Source: Planctomycetaceae bacterium (lineage in GTDB: Bacteria; Planctomycetota; Planctomycetia; Pirellulales; Pirellulaceae). Taken from it: a stretch of DNA of 64,000 bases. A program made the translations under genes and the position numbers. The stretch covers positions 124,001-188,000 of the forward strand of contig JACKHM010000003.1 in NCBI GenBank assembly GCA_020638995.1. Reading direction: 5' to 3'. Under the pieces are notes generated by a model. That model worked only from the letters and a program-made list of their open reading frames with translations. It ran no database searches and was not told the origin of the DNA. Of this stretch, positions 43,993 through 54,138 are shown in pieces (the stretch's first letter is position 1; every line of letters begins with the position of its first letter).

Positions 43993-46900
43993 CTAAGGTT
44001 TTGGCAAAGGTGCGGACCGAAATCGATCGAGCTGATCCATCAAGCTCGTGCCTAGCGGACGCAAGGCCAGAGCACGCTCAGCATAACGAATTGCTTCTTC
44101 TCGGTCTCCACGCTGAAAGTAAACTTCGGCCAACGTATCTAGAAATCCCGCGGCTTCGGGTTCCAACTCAACGGCCCTTTGTGCGTGTGCTAACGCTCGG
44201 TCCAGCAGACGCCCATTGCGAGCTGCGGCCCAGGCTAGATTGTTGTGCAGCGTAGCGGACTCGGGTGAAGACGCACAGCGAGCGGCAAAGTAATCGACAA
44301 TCTGAGCAACTAGCTCGTCGCTGATGTCTCGCTGACCTTCTGCATCAAAGAGTTGGACCATTTCCTCGACCAAGGACATATCGCCAGGGACTAAACGCAA
44401 CGCCCGAAGCGTAAGATCTTTGGCAGTCGCAAAATCTGAGCGGCTAATCGCATCGACAGCCCGCAGCCGATGAATACGCGCTCGCGAGATCAAGTGCTCT
44501 GCATCGTTCAACAACCAAAAGGCTGGCCGAACATCGCCCAGTAGATAGTGCTCCCAAAGCTCCGCGGCGCGCTCGGGGTTTTCAGATTGCAGGTGAATGG
44601 CCATACGGCGCGATGCGTCATTTCGTTCGAGTGATTCGAACGGGGCTATGCGAGACAGTCGTTCCCACTGTTTGATGGCTGCGCCGCCCGCGCCATGCTC
44701 GCTTAAGACACTTGCGAGACGATATCGAATCTTGGGAGTAACGGCTTGCAAGTCAGCTAAGTTCTGTAACTCCCGTCCCCGTTCAATCTCACCGGCACGC
44801 TCCCTTGCGACTCCCGCCAGGTAGAGCCAACCAAGGGTGTCGCTCTCTTCTTCCCATGCTGCGTAGTAGGCGTCTGCGGCATCGAGCCATTGTTCGAGCG
44901 AGAATAGCAAGCGAGCATAGTCAGACCGCACCGTTGGGGAAAAGTCCGTAAGCTGTTGATAGCACTCCACGGCAAGGTCGCTGCGCCGGTTGGCAACGCA
45001 TGTATCGGCGAGACCTCGCCAGAAATAATCGGACTTTGTAGTTCCGCCAATCTCGACCGCTTGCTCGAACAGTGCAGGAAACGCGTCAAGTTCCGCTTGC
45101 GTGCCTGGATTCATCACGGCATGGATTCGTTCAAAGCGTTGCTTGGGCGATAGCGATCGCTCCCGAGCGTTTAGTACCAGCCACCAAGTGTGCGCTTCGT
45201 TCCCTCGGGTGCCAAACAATGTCGTCATTGCCGAAGACGATTGAAGCGTTGAAGGGGAATGGATCGTCGCGAAGACTTGCCAAGCGCGGGCCCGCTCGCC
45301 TATGCGGTACATCGCCGTCGCTAGTCGATGACCGAGGGATTGGCGTGTAAAAGTGTTACCACGTTCCGGAGCCTCTTGCACGATAGTTTCCAGTAGCGAT
45401 AGCACGCAATTCGCGTCATCCGCGCGGCCGGCTTTACTCAGTCGCAACGCAATCTCGGTAGCGAACTGAATTCGAAGGTATTGGTTACCTTGCTGCGCGC
45501 CGAGCGGAATCATGTCGTACCACTTACGATCGGCAGTGAATCCCAAGTTGCAGTTCACCAAAGCTAAAGATGCCTCGTATTCATATCGGTGACCGAGCAA
45601 TTCAAATGCTTTCACCGGATCGGCCTGCTCCGTCGCTCGCAACCCCTCGGCGACGCGATCGTTGAGCAGAAGCATTTGTGCCGCATACCAACAGAAACGC
45701 AAGTCGGACTTGTTTGCATCCACCAGAGCGAGAATCTCCGCAACGACCTCATCACACGCCTGTTCGTCGTGAGCCAACCGATGGTAGCTCGCCAGCATAC
45801 CCAGCTGTTCGAGGTGCGCTACCTTGGCGTCCGGTACGTAACCTGCAAACTCGACGGGAGGTAAAAGCGTCGAATCGCTCTGCAATTTGGCGGCCTCCGA
45901 CCACTGGCGTTGCTCGACTAACAAAGGCCTCAAAAGCCGTTTGTCATCAAGTTGCCTCGCGACAATCGTGGCCTGCTTCAAGTCGCCTCTAGCGCGATGC
46001 GAGTAAGCCAACAAACGTCGGTCGTAATCGGTTTGGCTATCGAGCGGCAACGCCCCGAGTCGTTCAATTTCCGTATCTAGTTGGCCGCGTGACAACCAGT
46101 AATCGACAATCCAGCTCATCGCCAGGTCACCCCGGTATTTCTTTAACAATCCCTCCGCTTGGTCAAATTGCTGGTTACGGAGCTGGTACCCGAGCACTCC
46201 CGACGGAGTGTAATACAAGTTCTGTGTCTGTTGAACGCGAGTTGCGTCGTCCGGCAACAAAGCGATCAACTTCTCTAGCGCCGCCAAATTGCCGCCTTCG
46301 ATCCAACAACGGCGCAACTGCGTGCTGGCGAGCAAACGCATCACCAATCCCGAGCTAAATTGCGGGTCTTGCGTCGCCAGAATTGAGACCAGTGAAGTCG
46401 GATCTGGGGTGGTTGTCAGCTGCCGGCGGTGGTTGCTCGAATAGATCAGGTCTTGCAGCCACCGCCGAGTGAGTTGCTCGTTGCCGAGGCGACGGACCAG
46501 TTCAAACAATTCGGTCAGCTTTCCGGCTTCTGAGAAAGCGGCAATCGTAGCCCGCGATGCCAGGATTTGATGCTGCGTACTCTCCCGTGAGGACCTATCG
46601 TCGAGTTTCGCAGCACGTTCGAGCAAGTCGTTCAACTGATCTGCTTTGATCACGGCTCGCACCATTTCGTCATTCCGGACTATCTGGGACAACAAGTAAG
46701 ATCGCTGGTCAGCGAGTGTCTCACTGTCGAGCAAGTCAAAAGCCAATTGGTGCCGACCTTCTCTGGCCAGCACGCTGAGAGTCGCGGAATTGGATAGCAT
46801 CATTCGATAAGCGTTGTGCAACCGCCCCGAATCAAGTTGCGTTCTAGCGGCCTCAAGCAACGCGTCTCCTTGTCCGTGTTTCATTAACATCGGCAGCACA

Positions 46901-49900
46901 CTCGGACTCCCCATTACATTGCTCAACCAGCTTGTACGGCGAGCCGCGTCGGGTTCGACGAGCAAGTCCGCTACGATTAGTTCGAGCCGTCCGTCGGTAG
47001 CAAAGGCCTCAATCGCGATGTCTGAATAAAGGAGCGATGCAAAGAGTCTTCGTCGTTGGTCGAGATCCGAATCGGATTCGACGACTGTCACCAACTCGTT
47101 GAACAATTCTGCGCGGACCAACTCTTTGATCAACGCCTGATTGGAACAAAGCTGTCCAAGGTAGGTGCGCCGAACGCCGATATCTTTTTCATCCCGAGCA
47201 TAGTTGACGACAACGGGCAATTCGTTGGAGGACTTTAGGTGCTCGATGGCCTCGCTGGCACGAAGCAACTGCCCAAGCGATTCGGTTCGTGTCCTTGCGT
47301 CCTTGCTGGTGGTAACGAGTTTGTACAGCGCGGCGAAGTGACCGTGATTGATCAAAAGACGAACGGCCTCCTGACTCGAAAACAGACTGCTAACGAACGG
47401 CGCTGATAATGTGTTGTCTGAGTCAGTAGCGTAGGACAGCAGCGAGTCGACACTTTCGTTCTCGACAAGTTTGGCAAGCGCCGCCGGAGTTGTGAGCAAC
47501 TGTCCCAGTAAACGTGATTGCGTTTCGCCATGCGTGTGCTCTTTGGTGAGCCGCAGCATCGTATCAAACCCGCCATGTTCGATCACGAGACCAATGAGGT
47601 CACGACGAGCGAACACAACCGACAGAATCTGTTCACGGGCTACCGGTGTCGCGGTGGTAGTCAGATAAGCCAACAGTTTGCTGAGCGTATTGGTGTCGAC
47701 ATAGTGCCTAACGACATCGGGAGATGAGAAGACAACATTGAACAGAGAAGCTTGTTGACTTGGCGCTTGACGGTCCTGAATCACTTCGCACAACGTCTCG
47801 AATTTACCGCCTTCTAAGAGTGCTTTCCTCGCGTCACCGTTTTGAGCGAGTGAATACAGGACGCCGAATGATTCATTTCCACTTAGCTTCTCGACAGCCT
47901 CGAGCAGAGGAGACATTCGCTTGTTGGACACGCAATACTCGATGACCGCCGACGAGCGATAAAACACACCGATGTGCCGACTGCCGAGGCGTTCGGACAT
48001 GGCTCGTAACTTTTCGAATTGCCCCGTCCCTAGTAACGCCTGTATTCCCTTCCGATTGTTACACGCCGTGTCGAACAACGATTGTTGCGTGGCAATCGGA
48101 AGCTCTTTCGCAGCGGCGTCCAACAATGGTTCACCATGCCCAAGTTTGACAATCGCTTCAAAACTATCGGGCCTTCCAAACAAAGTGCTAAGCCAGCTCG
48201 CCCGAACATCGACGTCAGAATCTGTCATGGCGCCTTCGAAAATCGGCTCGAGCAGCTTGCTGTCGGCAAGTTTGGCAACCGCCTCGCCAGAATACAACAA
48301 TGTCCCAAGTAGGCGAGATTTGACAGCGGGATCCGATTCGCCTTGGAGCGTAGAAAGAAGCGAATCAAATAGGCCTTGCTTCATAAGCTCATCCATCACC
48401 GCATCACTTCGGCAGATGGCCGTGAGGTACGTCCGTCGCAGCTTGGCGTCGCCCTCGCCACCTGCCATCGCAACAAGCTTATTTACTTCATGCCGGACGA
48501 TGATCTGCTCAATCGCTTTTGGATTCGATAGCAAACGGCCCAGCAGCACCGTGCGCCACTCGGCTTTGGGACCCGTTGTGGCGAGATGAAAGAGATCGCC
48601 GAAGTATCCCTGTTCGACGAGCAGGTCGATCGCGTCGGTTTGCGCCAGCAGACGAGAGAGATAGGCCAGCACGAATTCATCGTCGCTCTCTTTGACAAAC
48701 GACAGCAGTACCCCCACGCGTCGATCTGCTTCGAGAAGTTTCAGTGATGCCTTGTTCGTGACAATGTTCACCAGCGTCGAGGCTTGAATCTGGCCCTTCG
48801 ATTCCTGCATGACACATGCAATCAAAGCGTCGAAGTAACCATTTTGCACATAAGTTGCGACGACATCCGATCGACGCGTTAGGTAGCTCAACAATCGTGC
48901 ACGGACCACAGGAGCTGAATCATTCGAAATCAGGCTTAACAACTCGTCCAGCTTTTTCGCCTCAGCATAGTGTGAGGCAACTGCCGATGAGCCCAGCACC
49001 GGCCCCAGTAGAGAGCCACGCCACGTGGGATCTCTTTCGGCCTGCACCAAGCGAAGAACTGGAGCGAAGTTGTCTGATGCGATCAATGAATCTATCGTTT
49101 GGGTTGATGACAAGATATTTCGCAGTAGCGTGCGCCGCGTGTCGTCATCAGCCTTTACCGTCGCGAAGTCTACGAACAAAGCAAACTGCTTTGAGGCTAC
49201 TAATTGTTCGATCACTCTAGGTACGCCGAGGAAGTTGGCAAAGTGCGGTCCTCCATCTTGCTGGGCGAGTTTCAAAACTCGCAAGAAGTGGCCTTCCTCG
49301 ATTAACTTTGTGATGGCGCTATGGTTTTGAAACAGCCCCGATAAGTATTGTTCGCGCGCACCATCGTGCTTTAATTCCTCAACGTCCAGCAATGCCCGGC
49401 ACCCACCTTGATTCGCAAGTTCGGCGATGACGTGCGCACTTTGAAAGAAGTCGCTGAGCAAACTAGCGCGTCGGATGGCGTCGTCGTCTTGTTGAATCAT
49501 TGCGCGGAACGTCGTGTAGTGCCCCGCCTTCAGAAGGGCCGCCATCGCAGTCGAGTTGCGAAACACGCCGCGCAAGCATTGTTGCCGGACTACACTATCG
49601 GCTTCTTCCTTGGTCACGGCGATTAGAGTTTCGATACGATTCGTCGAAAGCAGGTGTTGTGCGACACCGCTTCCGGCCAGAAAGTTCCCCAAGATTTCGC
49701 CTCGCGAGCGGAGCGGCAACTGGCGGGCCAACGACAACATCGCCTCAAAATGTCCATCGGCAATCAGCACATGCTGTGCTTGAACGTCAGGCAGCAAGAA
49801 TCGCAAAATGTCTTCGCGAGCTGGGCCCGCTCCGTCTTCGCTGGCGAGCTTGAGTATCCAGGCCGCTTCTTCCTTGTCGCGCAGCAAGGCGTGGGCTCGG

Positions 49901-51174
49901 CGCGTTTGCAGCAACACGACCAGCGACTGAGCTCGCCAGGATGCGTGCTGATCTGCCTTGATCAATTGCCACAGTTCCGCAATTGTGGACTCGTCGCTCA
50001 ATGAATATACGAAACTCGTGTCATGCAAAAGCGATTGGAGAAACTCGTGGCGTGCCGCCTCATTCTGCTCTTCTTTAGCAAGTCGGATCGCCAGCTGTGA
50101 CTGCCCGTTTCGCTGAAGGAACGTCCGTACTGTTGAGGATGAAATTGTCGCGCCGAGCAACTTGCCGCGTTCGATGGGATCGGTCTCCTTCGTTGCAATT
50201 GCGACGACGCGATCGATGCCGCCGGTCTTGAGCAACGAATCGACAATCGGACCGGATGCCAAGACCTCCCTGAGCAGTCGGCGCTGACTGTTCATGTCAG
50301 TCTGTTCAGCGGAAAACCTGAAGAATGGCTCGAGTTGATCAAATTTAACAATTGCTTGGGCGGCTTGTGCGTTGGCAAAGACGTCTGTCAGCAACTTGCC
50401 GCGATTCTGTAAGTCTGGCTCGCAACGCAACACATCGAACAAGAATTCAAAGTTGTTGCCCGCCAAGATAGCGCCAATCGCGGGCGACCGGACGATCGCG
50501 GCAAACATTAATTGACGATATTGAGCGTCGTTCTCTGCCTGAATTGGCTGCAAAAGGTGTGACAACCGATCCGTCGCTGCTAATCGTGACAACACCTTCG
50601 GAGCAAACGTCAATTGAATGTAGACGCTACGTTTCCATTGTTCGTCCTGGTCAAATCCCACAGCGTCCACAAGCGACTGGATTCGCCCAGGTGCCAGGTA
50701 TTGGTCGATGATTGCGGGTGATTCGAATAGAAACAGCAGCAGCGACTTTCGCGTTTGCGGATCAGGTTCGAAACGAACCAAGCGTTCGACGACTTGGAAG
50801 TGTTGCTTTTCAGTCAGCCAACGCAAGGCCTCTTGATGAGCGGTTGCGTCGCCATCACGGAACTGGCGAATCACCTGTCGAATGTCTCGCGATACGTCCG
50901 GCAGAATCCCGTACTCGAAGTCGCGCAGCAGTCGCCTTGCACGCAGCCGTGTTTCAGCATCGCGGCTCTTGGACGCTCGACGAAGAGCCGCTTCCGCTGC
51001 GAGTCCATGCCGCCACAAGTTTTGGGAAGCCTGCTCGCGAGTGGCATAGTCTGTGGAGCCAAGTTGCTGAATCGCAATGAGGATCTCGCGCTCTTGAGCT
51101 TCATCTGTGTCCGCACTGGCCACTTGACCAACCAGCAGAATCGCGACGGCTATCGAGCACGTAACGGGTACCAT
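43993..51174 (-). CDS. Giant exported alpha-solenoid protein with about 40-residue repeats and C-terminal TPRs
   Basis: A 2393-residue protein, ATG 51174 after AAAGGGG. A signal peptide (about 1-21) leads into a HEAT-like segment (TREQASQNLWRHG). From about residue 150 to 1650 the chain is built of degenerate repeats about 40 residues long. Their pattern is A(I/V)..L(I/V)..G.F..LL.LA..E.D...R..LL..L..S, for example VMDELMKQGLFDSLLSTL followed by GESDPAVKSRLLGTLLYS. Blocks near residues 890-1000 and 1315-1420 match closely, giving a super-repeat of about 423 residues. The last 700 residues are TPR-like (NNLAWAAARNGRLLDRALAHA). No enzymatic motif is seen. Likely a periplasmic scaffold or recruitment platform. 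Confidence 0.8.
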   Translation of the reverse strand: MVPVTCSIAVAILLVGQVASADTDEAQEREILIAIQQLGSTDYATREQASQNLWRHGLAAEAALRRASKSRDAETRLRARRLLRDFEYGILPDVSRDIRQVIRQFRDGDATAHQEALRWLTEKQHFQVVERLVRFEPDPQTRKSLLLFLFESPAIIDQYLAPGRIQSLVDAVGFDQDEQWKRSVYIQLTFAPKVLSRLAATDRLSHLLQPIQAENDAQYRQLMFAAIVRSPAIGAILAGNNFEFLFDVLRCEPDLQNRGKLLTDVFANAQAAQAIVKFDQLEPFFRFSAEQTDMNSQRRLLREVLASGPIVDSLLKTGGIDRVVAIATKETDPIERGKLLGATISSSTVRTFLQRNGQSQLAIRLAKEEQNEAARHEFLQSLLHDTSFVYSLSDESTIAELWQLIKADQHASWRAQSLVVLLQTRRAHALLRDKEEAAWILKLASEDGAGPAREDILRFLLPDVQAQHVLIADGHFEAMLSLARQLPLRSRGEILGNFLAGSGVAQHLLSTNRIETLIAVTKEEADSVVRQQCLRGVFRNSTAMAALLKAGHYTTFRAMIQQDDDAIRRASLLSDFFQSAHVIAELANQGGCRALLDVEELKHDGAREQYLSGLFQNHSAITKLIEEGHFLRVLKLAQQDGGPHFANFLGVPRVIEQLVASKQFALFVDFATVKADDDTRRTLLRNILSSTQTIDSLIASDNFAPVLRLVQAERDPTWRGSLLGPVLGSSAVASHYAEAKKLDELLSLISNDSAPVVRARLLSYLTRRSDVVATYVQNGYFDALIACVMQESKGQIQASTLVNIVTNKASLKLLEADRRVGVLLSFVKESDDEFVLAYLSRLLAQTDAIDLLVEQGYFGDLFHLATTGPKAEWRTVLLGRLLSNPKAIEQIIVRHEVNKLVAMAGGEGDAKLRRTYLTAICRSDAVMDELMKQGLFDSLLSTLQGESDPAVKSRLLGTLLYSGEAVAKLADSKLLEPIFEGAMTDSDVDVRASWLSTLFGRPDSFEAIVKLGHGEPLLDAAAKELPIATQQSLFDTACNNRKGIQALLGTGQFEKLRAMSERLGSRHIGVFYRSSAVIEYCVSNKRMSPLLEAVEKLSGNESFGVLYSLAQNGDARKALLEGGKFETLCEVIQDRQAPSQQASLFNVVFSSPDVVRHYVDTNTLSKLLAYLTTTATPVAREQILSVVFARRDLIGLVIEHGGFDTMLRLTKEHTHGETQSRLLGQLLTTPAALAKLVENESVDSLLSYATDSDNTLSAPFVSSLFSSQEAVRLLINHGHFAALYKLVTTSKDARTRTESLGQLLRASEAIEHLKSSNELPVVVNYARDEKDIGVRRTYLGQLCSNQALIKELVRAELFNELVTVVESDSDLDQRRRLFASLLYSDIAIEAFATDGRLELIVADLLVEPDAARRTSWLSNVMGSPSVLPMLMKHGQGDALLEAARTQLDSGRLHNAYRMMLSNSATLSVLAREGRHQLAFDLLDSETLADQRSYLLSQIVRNDEMVRAVIKADQLNDLLERAAKLDDRSSRESTQHQILASRATIAAFSEAGKLTELFELVRRLGNEQLTRRWLQDLIYSSNHRRQLTTTPDPTSLVSILATQDPQFSSGLVMRLLASTQLRRCWIEGGNLAALEKLIALLPDDATRVQQTQNLYYTPSGVLGYQLRNQQFDQAEGLLKKYRGDLAMSWIVDYWLSRGQLDTEIERLGALPLDSQTDYDRRLLAYSHRARGDLKQATIVARQLDDKRLLRPLLVEQRQWSEAAKLQSDSTLLPPVEFAGYVPDAKVAHLEQLGMLASYHRLAHDEQACDEVVAEILALVDANKSDLRFCWYAAQMLLLNDRVAEGLRATEQADPVKAFELLGHRYEYEASLALVNCNLGFTADRKWYDMIPLGAQQGNQYLRIQFATEIALRLSKAGRADDANCVLSLLETIVQEAPERGNTFTRQSLGHRLATAMYRIGERARAWQVFATIHSPSTLQSSSAMTTLFGTRGNEAHTWWLVLNARERSLSPKQRFERIHAVMNPGTQAELDAFPALFEQAVEIGGTTKSDYFWRGLADTCVANRRSDLAVECYQQLTDFSPTVRSDYARLLFSLEQWLDAADAYYAAWEEESDTLGWLYLAGVARERAGEIERGRELQNLADLQAVTPKIRYRLASVLSEHGAGGAAIKQWERLSRIAPFESLERNDASRRMAIHLQSENPERAAELWEHYLLGDVRPAFWLLNDAEHLISRARIHRLRAVDAISRSDFATAKDLTLRALRLVPGDMSLVEEMVQLFDAEGQRDISDELVAQIVDYFAARCASSPESATLHNNLAWAAARNGRLLDRALAHAQRAVELEPEAAGFLDTLAEVYFQRGDREEAIRYAERALALRPLGTSLMDQLDRFRSAPLPKP

Positions 51175-51361
51175 AGATCACCCCTTTAGCGACAACGATA
51201 CGTGTCAATGAAGTGGCTAAACGCCCGAGAGATGGCAGTGCCGCTCAGTCTACCAAGTCGGCTGTGGTGTGTCACGTGTTCAGCTTGATCGCATACTGCT
51301 CGCTGACGACTTCCCCAAATCTAAAACGGCGGTTCATGCCGCACATTTTCGGGAAGGAATA

Positions 51362-52168
51362 CTATTCGCACCGAGTCGCCCGCTGAATAACGCCGGCATC
51401 GAAATAGTTGATTGACATTCCGGCATCGATCACAAGTGTTTGGGCATTGATTCCGGAAGATCGCGGGCTCAGGAGGAAGGCGGCCACATTCGCCGCTTCT
51501 TGGGTTTCGACCGCCTTCCCACGCGGGATCACCTGTTCCGCAAAGAGATAGGAGTCAACGTAGCCCGGTATGCCCGCGGATGCCGAAGTTTTCAAGAGGC
51601 CGGGCCCCACGGCATTGAAGCGAATGCGAGAAAACTGGCTGAAAGACTTAGCCAGGAAAACCAATGCCGAGTCCAAAGCCGCTTTGATCGGCGCCATGTA
51701 GCCATAATTCTCGCTCGCCATGCGCGTCGTCGAGATTGAAATCGCTACAACCGACCCGTCAGGATCAAGCAAGTCCTTGAACGCATTCGAGATTGCAATC
51801 AGCGAGTAGCAGGAGATATCGACCGCGCGTAGAAATTGTGCTTTGCCCGTCTCATGAAACGGCTTCATGCCTCCATCGTACTCCGCAAACGCAATCGAAT
51901 GCACCAATCCGTGAACGACGGAGTGCTTCGTCGCAAGCTCGCTTCGCAGCTGTTCGATCTGTTCAGGGAATTCAACGTCGCACACATAAACATCGCCACC
52001 TTTGAGGAGTTTCACGACGCTCTCTTTGCGTTCTTCGCTGCGCACGACATAAATGACATGAGCACCGACTTCTTCTAAGGTTTTGCCGATGTGGTACGCA
52101 ACGCTCTTGCGGTTTGCGACGCCAAGTACGACGAAGGTCTTTCCGCTGAGCCGTAGAAAATCAGACAC
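51362..52168 (-). CDS. fabI: Divergent enoyl-ACP reductase (FabI-like SDR)
   Basis: A 268-residue short-chain dehydrogenase of FabI type. GTG 52168 is preferred to TTG 52177, because GGAG (52178-52181) leaves nine bases to GTG but none to TTG. The NAD site is LGVANRKSVAYHIGKTL; HSIAFAEY follows the fourth strand. Active site YGYMAPIK keeps the Tyr-x6-Lys pair. The first Tyr of FabI (SYLGAER in E. coli) is Ile here (SISTTRM). FabI reduces trans-2-enoyl-ACP in fatty acid synthesis. It is the last gene of an operon with FabZ and a phytoene-desaturase-like enzyme, so it may serve a special acyl chain. Confidence 0.85.
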   Translation of the reverse strand: MSDFLRLSGKTFVVLGVANRKSVAYHIGKTLEEVGAHVIYVVRSEERKESVVKLLKGGDVYVCDVEFPEQIEQLRSELATKHSVVHGLVHSIAFAEYDGGMKPFHETGKAQFLRAVDISCYSLIAISNAFKDLLDPDGSVVAISISTTRMASENYGYMAPIKAALDSALVFLAKSFSQFSRIRFNAVGPGLLKTSASAGIPGYVDSYLFAEQVIPRGKAVETQEAANVAAFLLSPRSSGINAQTLVIDAGMSINYFDAGVIQRATRCE

Positions 52169-52186
52169 GCAAAACAACTCCAGTGA

Positions 52187-52615
52187 TTAGTGCGTAGTCT
52201 CGGCCGCCATCGTGCAGGCAAAGTCAAAACGAACCGCCAATTTGCCATCGCACGTGACCTTGGCCTGCATAAAGAAGGCGTCGGCGAGCCGTTCGTTCAG
52301 TTTCACCGCCATCTCAACCGTGTCGCCGGGACGAATCATTTTTTTGAACTTCACATCGTTCAACCTCGTAGCGACAGGCACGCCACTACCTTCCTGGACG
52401 AACTTCGACAGCAGGATAGCTCCGGCTTGCATCGCCGACTCGCACAAGATCACACCCGGAACGATGGGTTGCGTTGGGTAATGCCCCTGAAAGAAGAATT
52501 CATCGGGTTGAAACGTCTTGCGACACAGAATCGCGTCTTCAGTCTGCTCGACAACTTCATCGACAAGCAGCATGGGTGGACGATGAGGGATGGAATTCAA
52601 GATTTCTGGCGACAT
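52187..52615 (-). CDS. fabZ: FabZ-type 3-hydroxyacyl-ACP dehydratase
   Basis: A 142-residue hot-dog-fold protein; ATG 52615 is chosen, with GTG 52621 possible. It shows IPHRPPMLLVDEV at the N-terminus, the catalytic His in GHYPTQPIVPGV, and the catalytic Glu in LCESAMQAG, where canonical FabZ has EAMAQ. RLNDVKFKKMIRPGD completes the fold. It dehydrates 3-hydroxyacyl-ACP to trans-2-enoyl-ACP. The FabI-like gene starts 18 bases downstream and would reduce that product. The upstream gene is a phytoene-desaturase-like flavoprotein 80 bases away. Confidence 0.9.
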   Translation of the reverse strand: MSPEILNSIPHRPPMLLVDEVVEQTEDAILCRKTFQPDEFFFQGHYPTQPIVPGVILCESAMQAGAILLSKFVQEGSGVPVATRLNDVKFKKMIRPGDTVEMAVKLNERLADAFFMQAKVTCDGKLAVRFDFACTMAAETTH

Positions 52616-52695
52616 CGCCACACACCATGTGATTTAGAGAAAGCGAAATGTGATTTAAAGAAAGCGAGGCGCAATCGCACGCGTTGACGCGACAC

Positions 52696-54138
52696 TCAAT
52701 TCGGTCGAGTTGCTGCGCCAACTTGCTTCATTAGCAAAGAGTCGACATCGTTGGCAACAATCACGCCATAATTAATGGCACCCAACCAGCCGGACATGAT
52801 AATGCCGACGCTGCCGGCATGGTACAACCCCTTGACTTGTTCGGGTAAAGCGCGGCTGACCGCCAACCCCTCAAACTTTGTACCGAAACTAGCCCCCGCT
52901 ACGTGCTGTGTGTAGTGCTTGAACGTCCGCGGCGTCGACGCTTCGACGTGAGCCAGTCGATTGCGGACATCGGGAACGTAACGATTCAAGTGATCGAGCG
53001 TCTTGTCGATTAAGTCTTGTTTGCTCGCTTCATACTCGTTGTCACTCAAGCAAGCCCAATCATCGTAGTGAGCATTCGTACTCGACACGATCAGTGTCCG
53101 CGGCCTCCCTTGCGGACGCGTCCGAGGGTAATAAATCGAGTAAGTGCGGCTTGTGACATCGCGGCTCAGTAGCAGGTCGGTCTTAAAGTCTTTGGCTGTC
53201 GACGTAAAGAAAAGATCTCCCATCGATTCGTCAATCGTCTCGCCTGGCTTCAGTGCCATGTAGACCTGGGTGCTTGAATTATTCAACCGAACTGCGCGTG
53301 CTTCTTCAACAAACCGCTTATCCAGAGTTTCCGCACCCAGTAACCGAAAGATGGTGGCGTTGAGATTAGCGTTAGATATGACCGACCGAGCTTTGATCGT
53401 GCGCCCATTGACCGCAACGCCTTGGACGCTACCTTGCTCGACGTGGATTTTTTCGACGTCACAACGGATGCGGATGTCAACACCGTTCTTCTTAAGTTCC
53501 TTTTCCATCAGTGCGACCAGAAGATCCGTCCCACCTTCGAAGGTGTAGACACCCTTCGACATGAAGTTCGAGAAGACGATGCCATAGGTGATCGCGGGGT
53601 CTTCTAGTGTAGAGCCATTGGCGTAGACGATCGGCTCCATTAACAGACGATGCACATCCTCGCGACCGGGAAAGAACTTGTTGAACAGTTCACCCGTTGT
53701 CATCGACTGGTCGTCATAGAAATTCATGCCCCGAGCGGTGTCGAAAAACTCGCTCACCGTACCCGCAGGAATCCTAAACTGGGTGGTCAGCAGTTTGGTA
53801 AAGTCCTCGCGGTTATATGTCGTCGTGAGCGAGAACATCGGATTGTCGAACCGAATTCCCTTTAGTTGGACGATCGAGTCCGCAATCTCCTGGCTCCAAT
53901 AACGCCGGCAACTCTTGATCATCCCATACGGGAAGCCGTGAAGTGAAACGTCGAAGATGTGTCCCCCTGGCCTTTTAAACCAAGTGGCCATCCCGCCCAG
54001 CTTATAGTGCTGTTCTAGCAACAACACGGAGTAGCCCGCCCGACCCAGCACGTTGGCTACAGTCATGCCTGCCAACCCGCTGCCGATGACAATGACGTCG
54101 TACGCGTCCTTTGCACCTTTCAGAAAATCGCGTGGCAT
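52696..54138 (-). CDS. FAD-dependent phytoene desaturase/carotenoid isomerase-like oxidoreductase
   Basis: A 480-residue flavoprotein. The N-terminus has the dinucleotide-binding motif DVIVIGSGLAGMTVANVLGR with LLLEQHYKLGG and FKRPGGHIFDVSLHGFPYG, as in CrtI/CrtISO and retinol-saturase-like enzymes. The C-terminus has the second FAD contact GLYHAGSVGIIMSGWLGAIN. Length is usual. Such enzymes saturate, desaturate or isomerise conjugated double bonds. Being first in an operon with FabZ and FabI suggests action on an acyl-ACP- or lipid-bound chain rather than a plain carotenoid, but that is inference. Confidence 0.85.
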   Translation of the reverse strand: MPRDFLKGAKDAYDVIVIGSGLAGMTVANVLGRAGYSVLLLEQHYKLGGMATWFKRPGGHIFDVSLHGFPYGMIKSCRRYWSQEIADSIVQLKGIRFDNPMFSLTTTYNREDFTKLLTTQFRIPAGTVSEFFDTARGMNFYDDQSMTTGELFNKFFPGREDVHRLLMEPIVYANGSTLEDPAITYGIVFSNFMSKGVYTFEGGTDLLVALMEKELKKNGVDIRIRCDVEKIHVEQGSVQGVAVNGRTIKARSVISNANLNATIFRLLGAETLDKRFVEEARAVRLNNSSTQVYMALKPGETIDESMGDLFFTSTAKDFKTDLLLSRDVTSRTYSIYYPRTRPQGRPRTLIVSSTNAHYDDWACLSDNEYEASKQDLIDKTLDHLNRYVPDVRNRLAHVEASTPRTFKHYTQHVAGASFGTKFEGLAVSRALPEQVKGLYHAGSVGIIMSGWLGAINYGVIVANDVDSLLMKQVGAATRPN

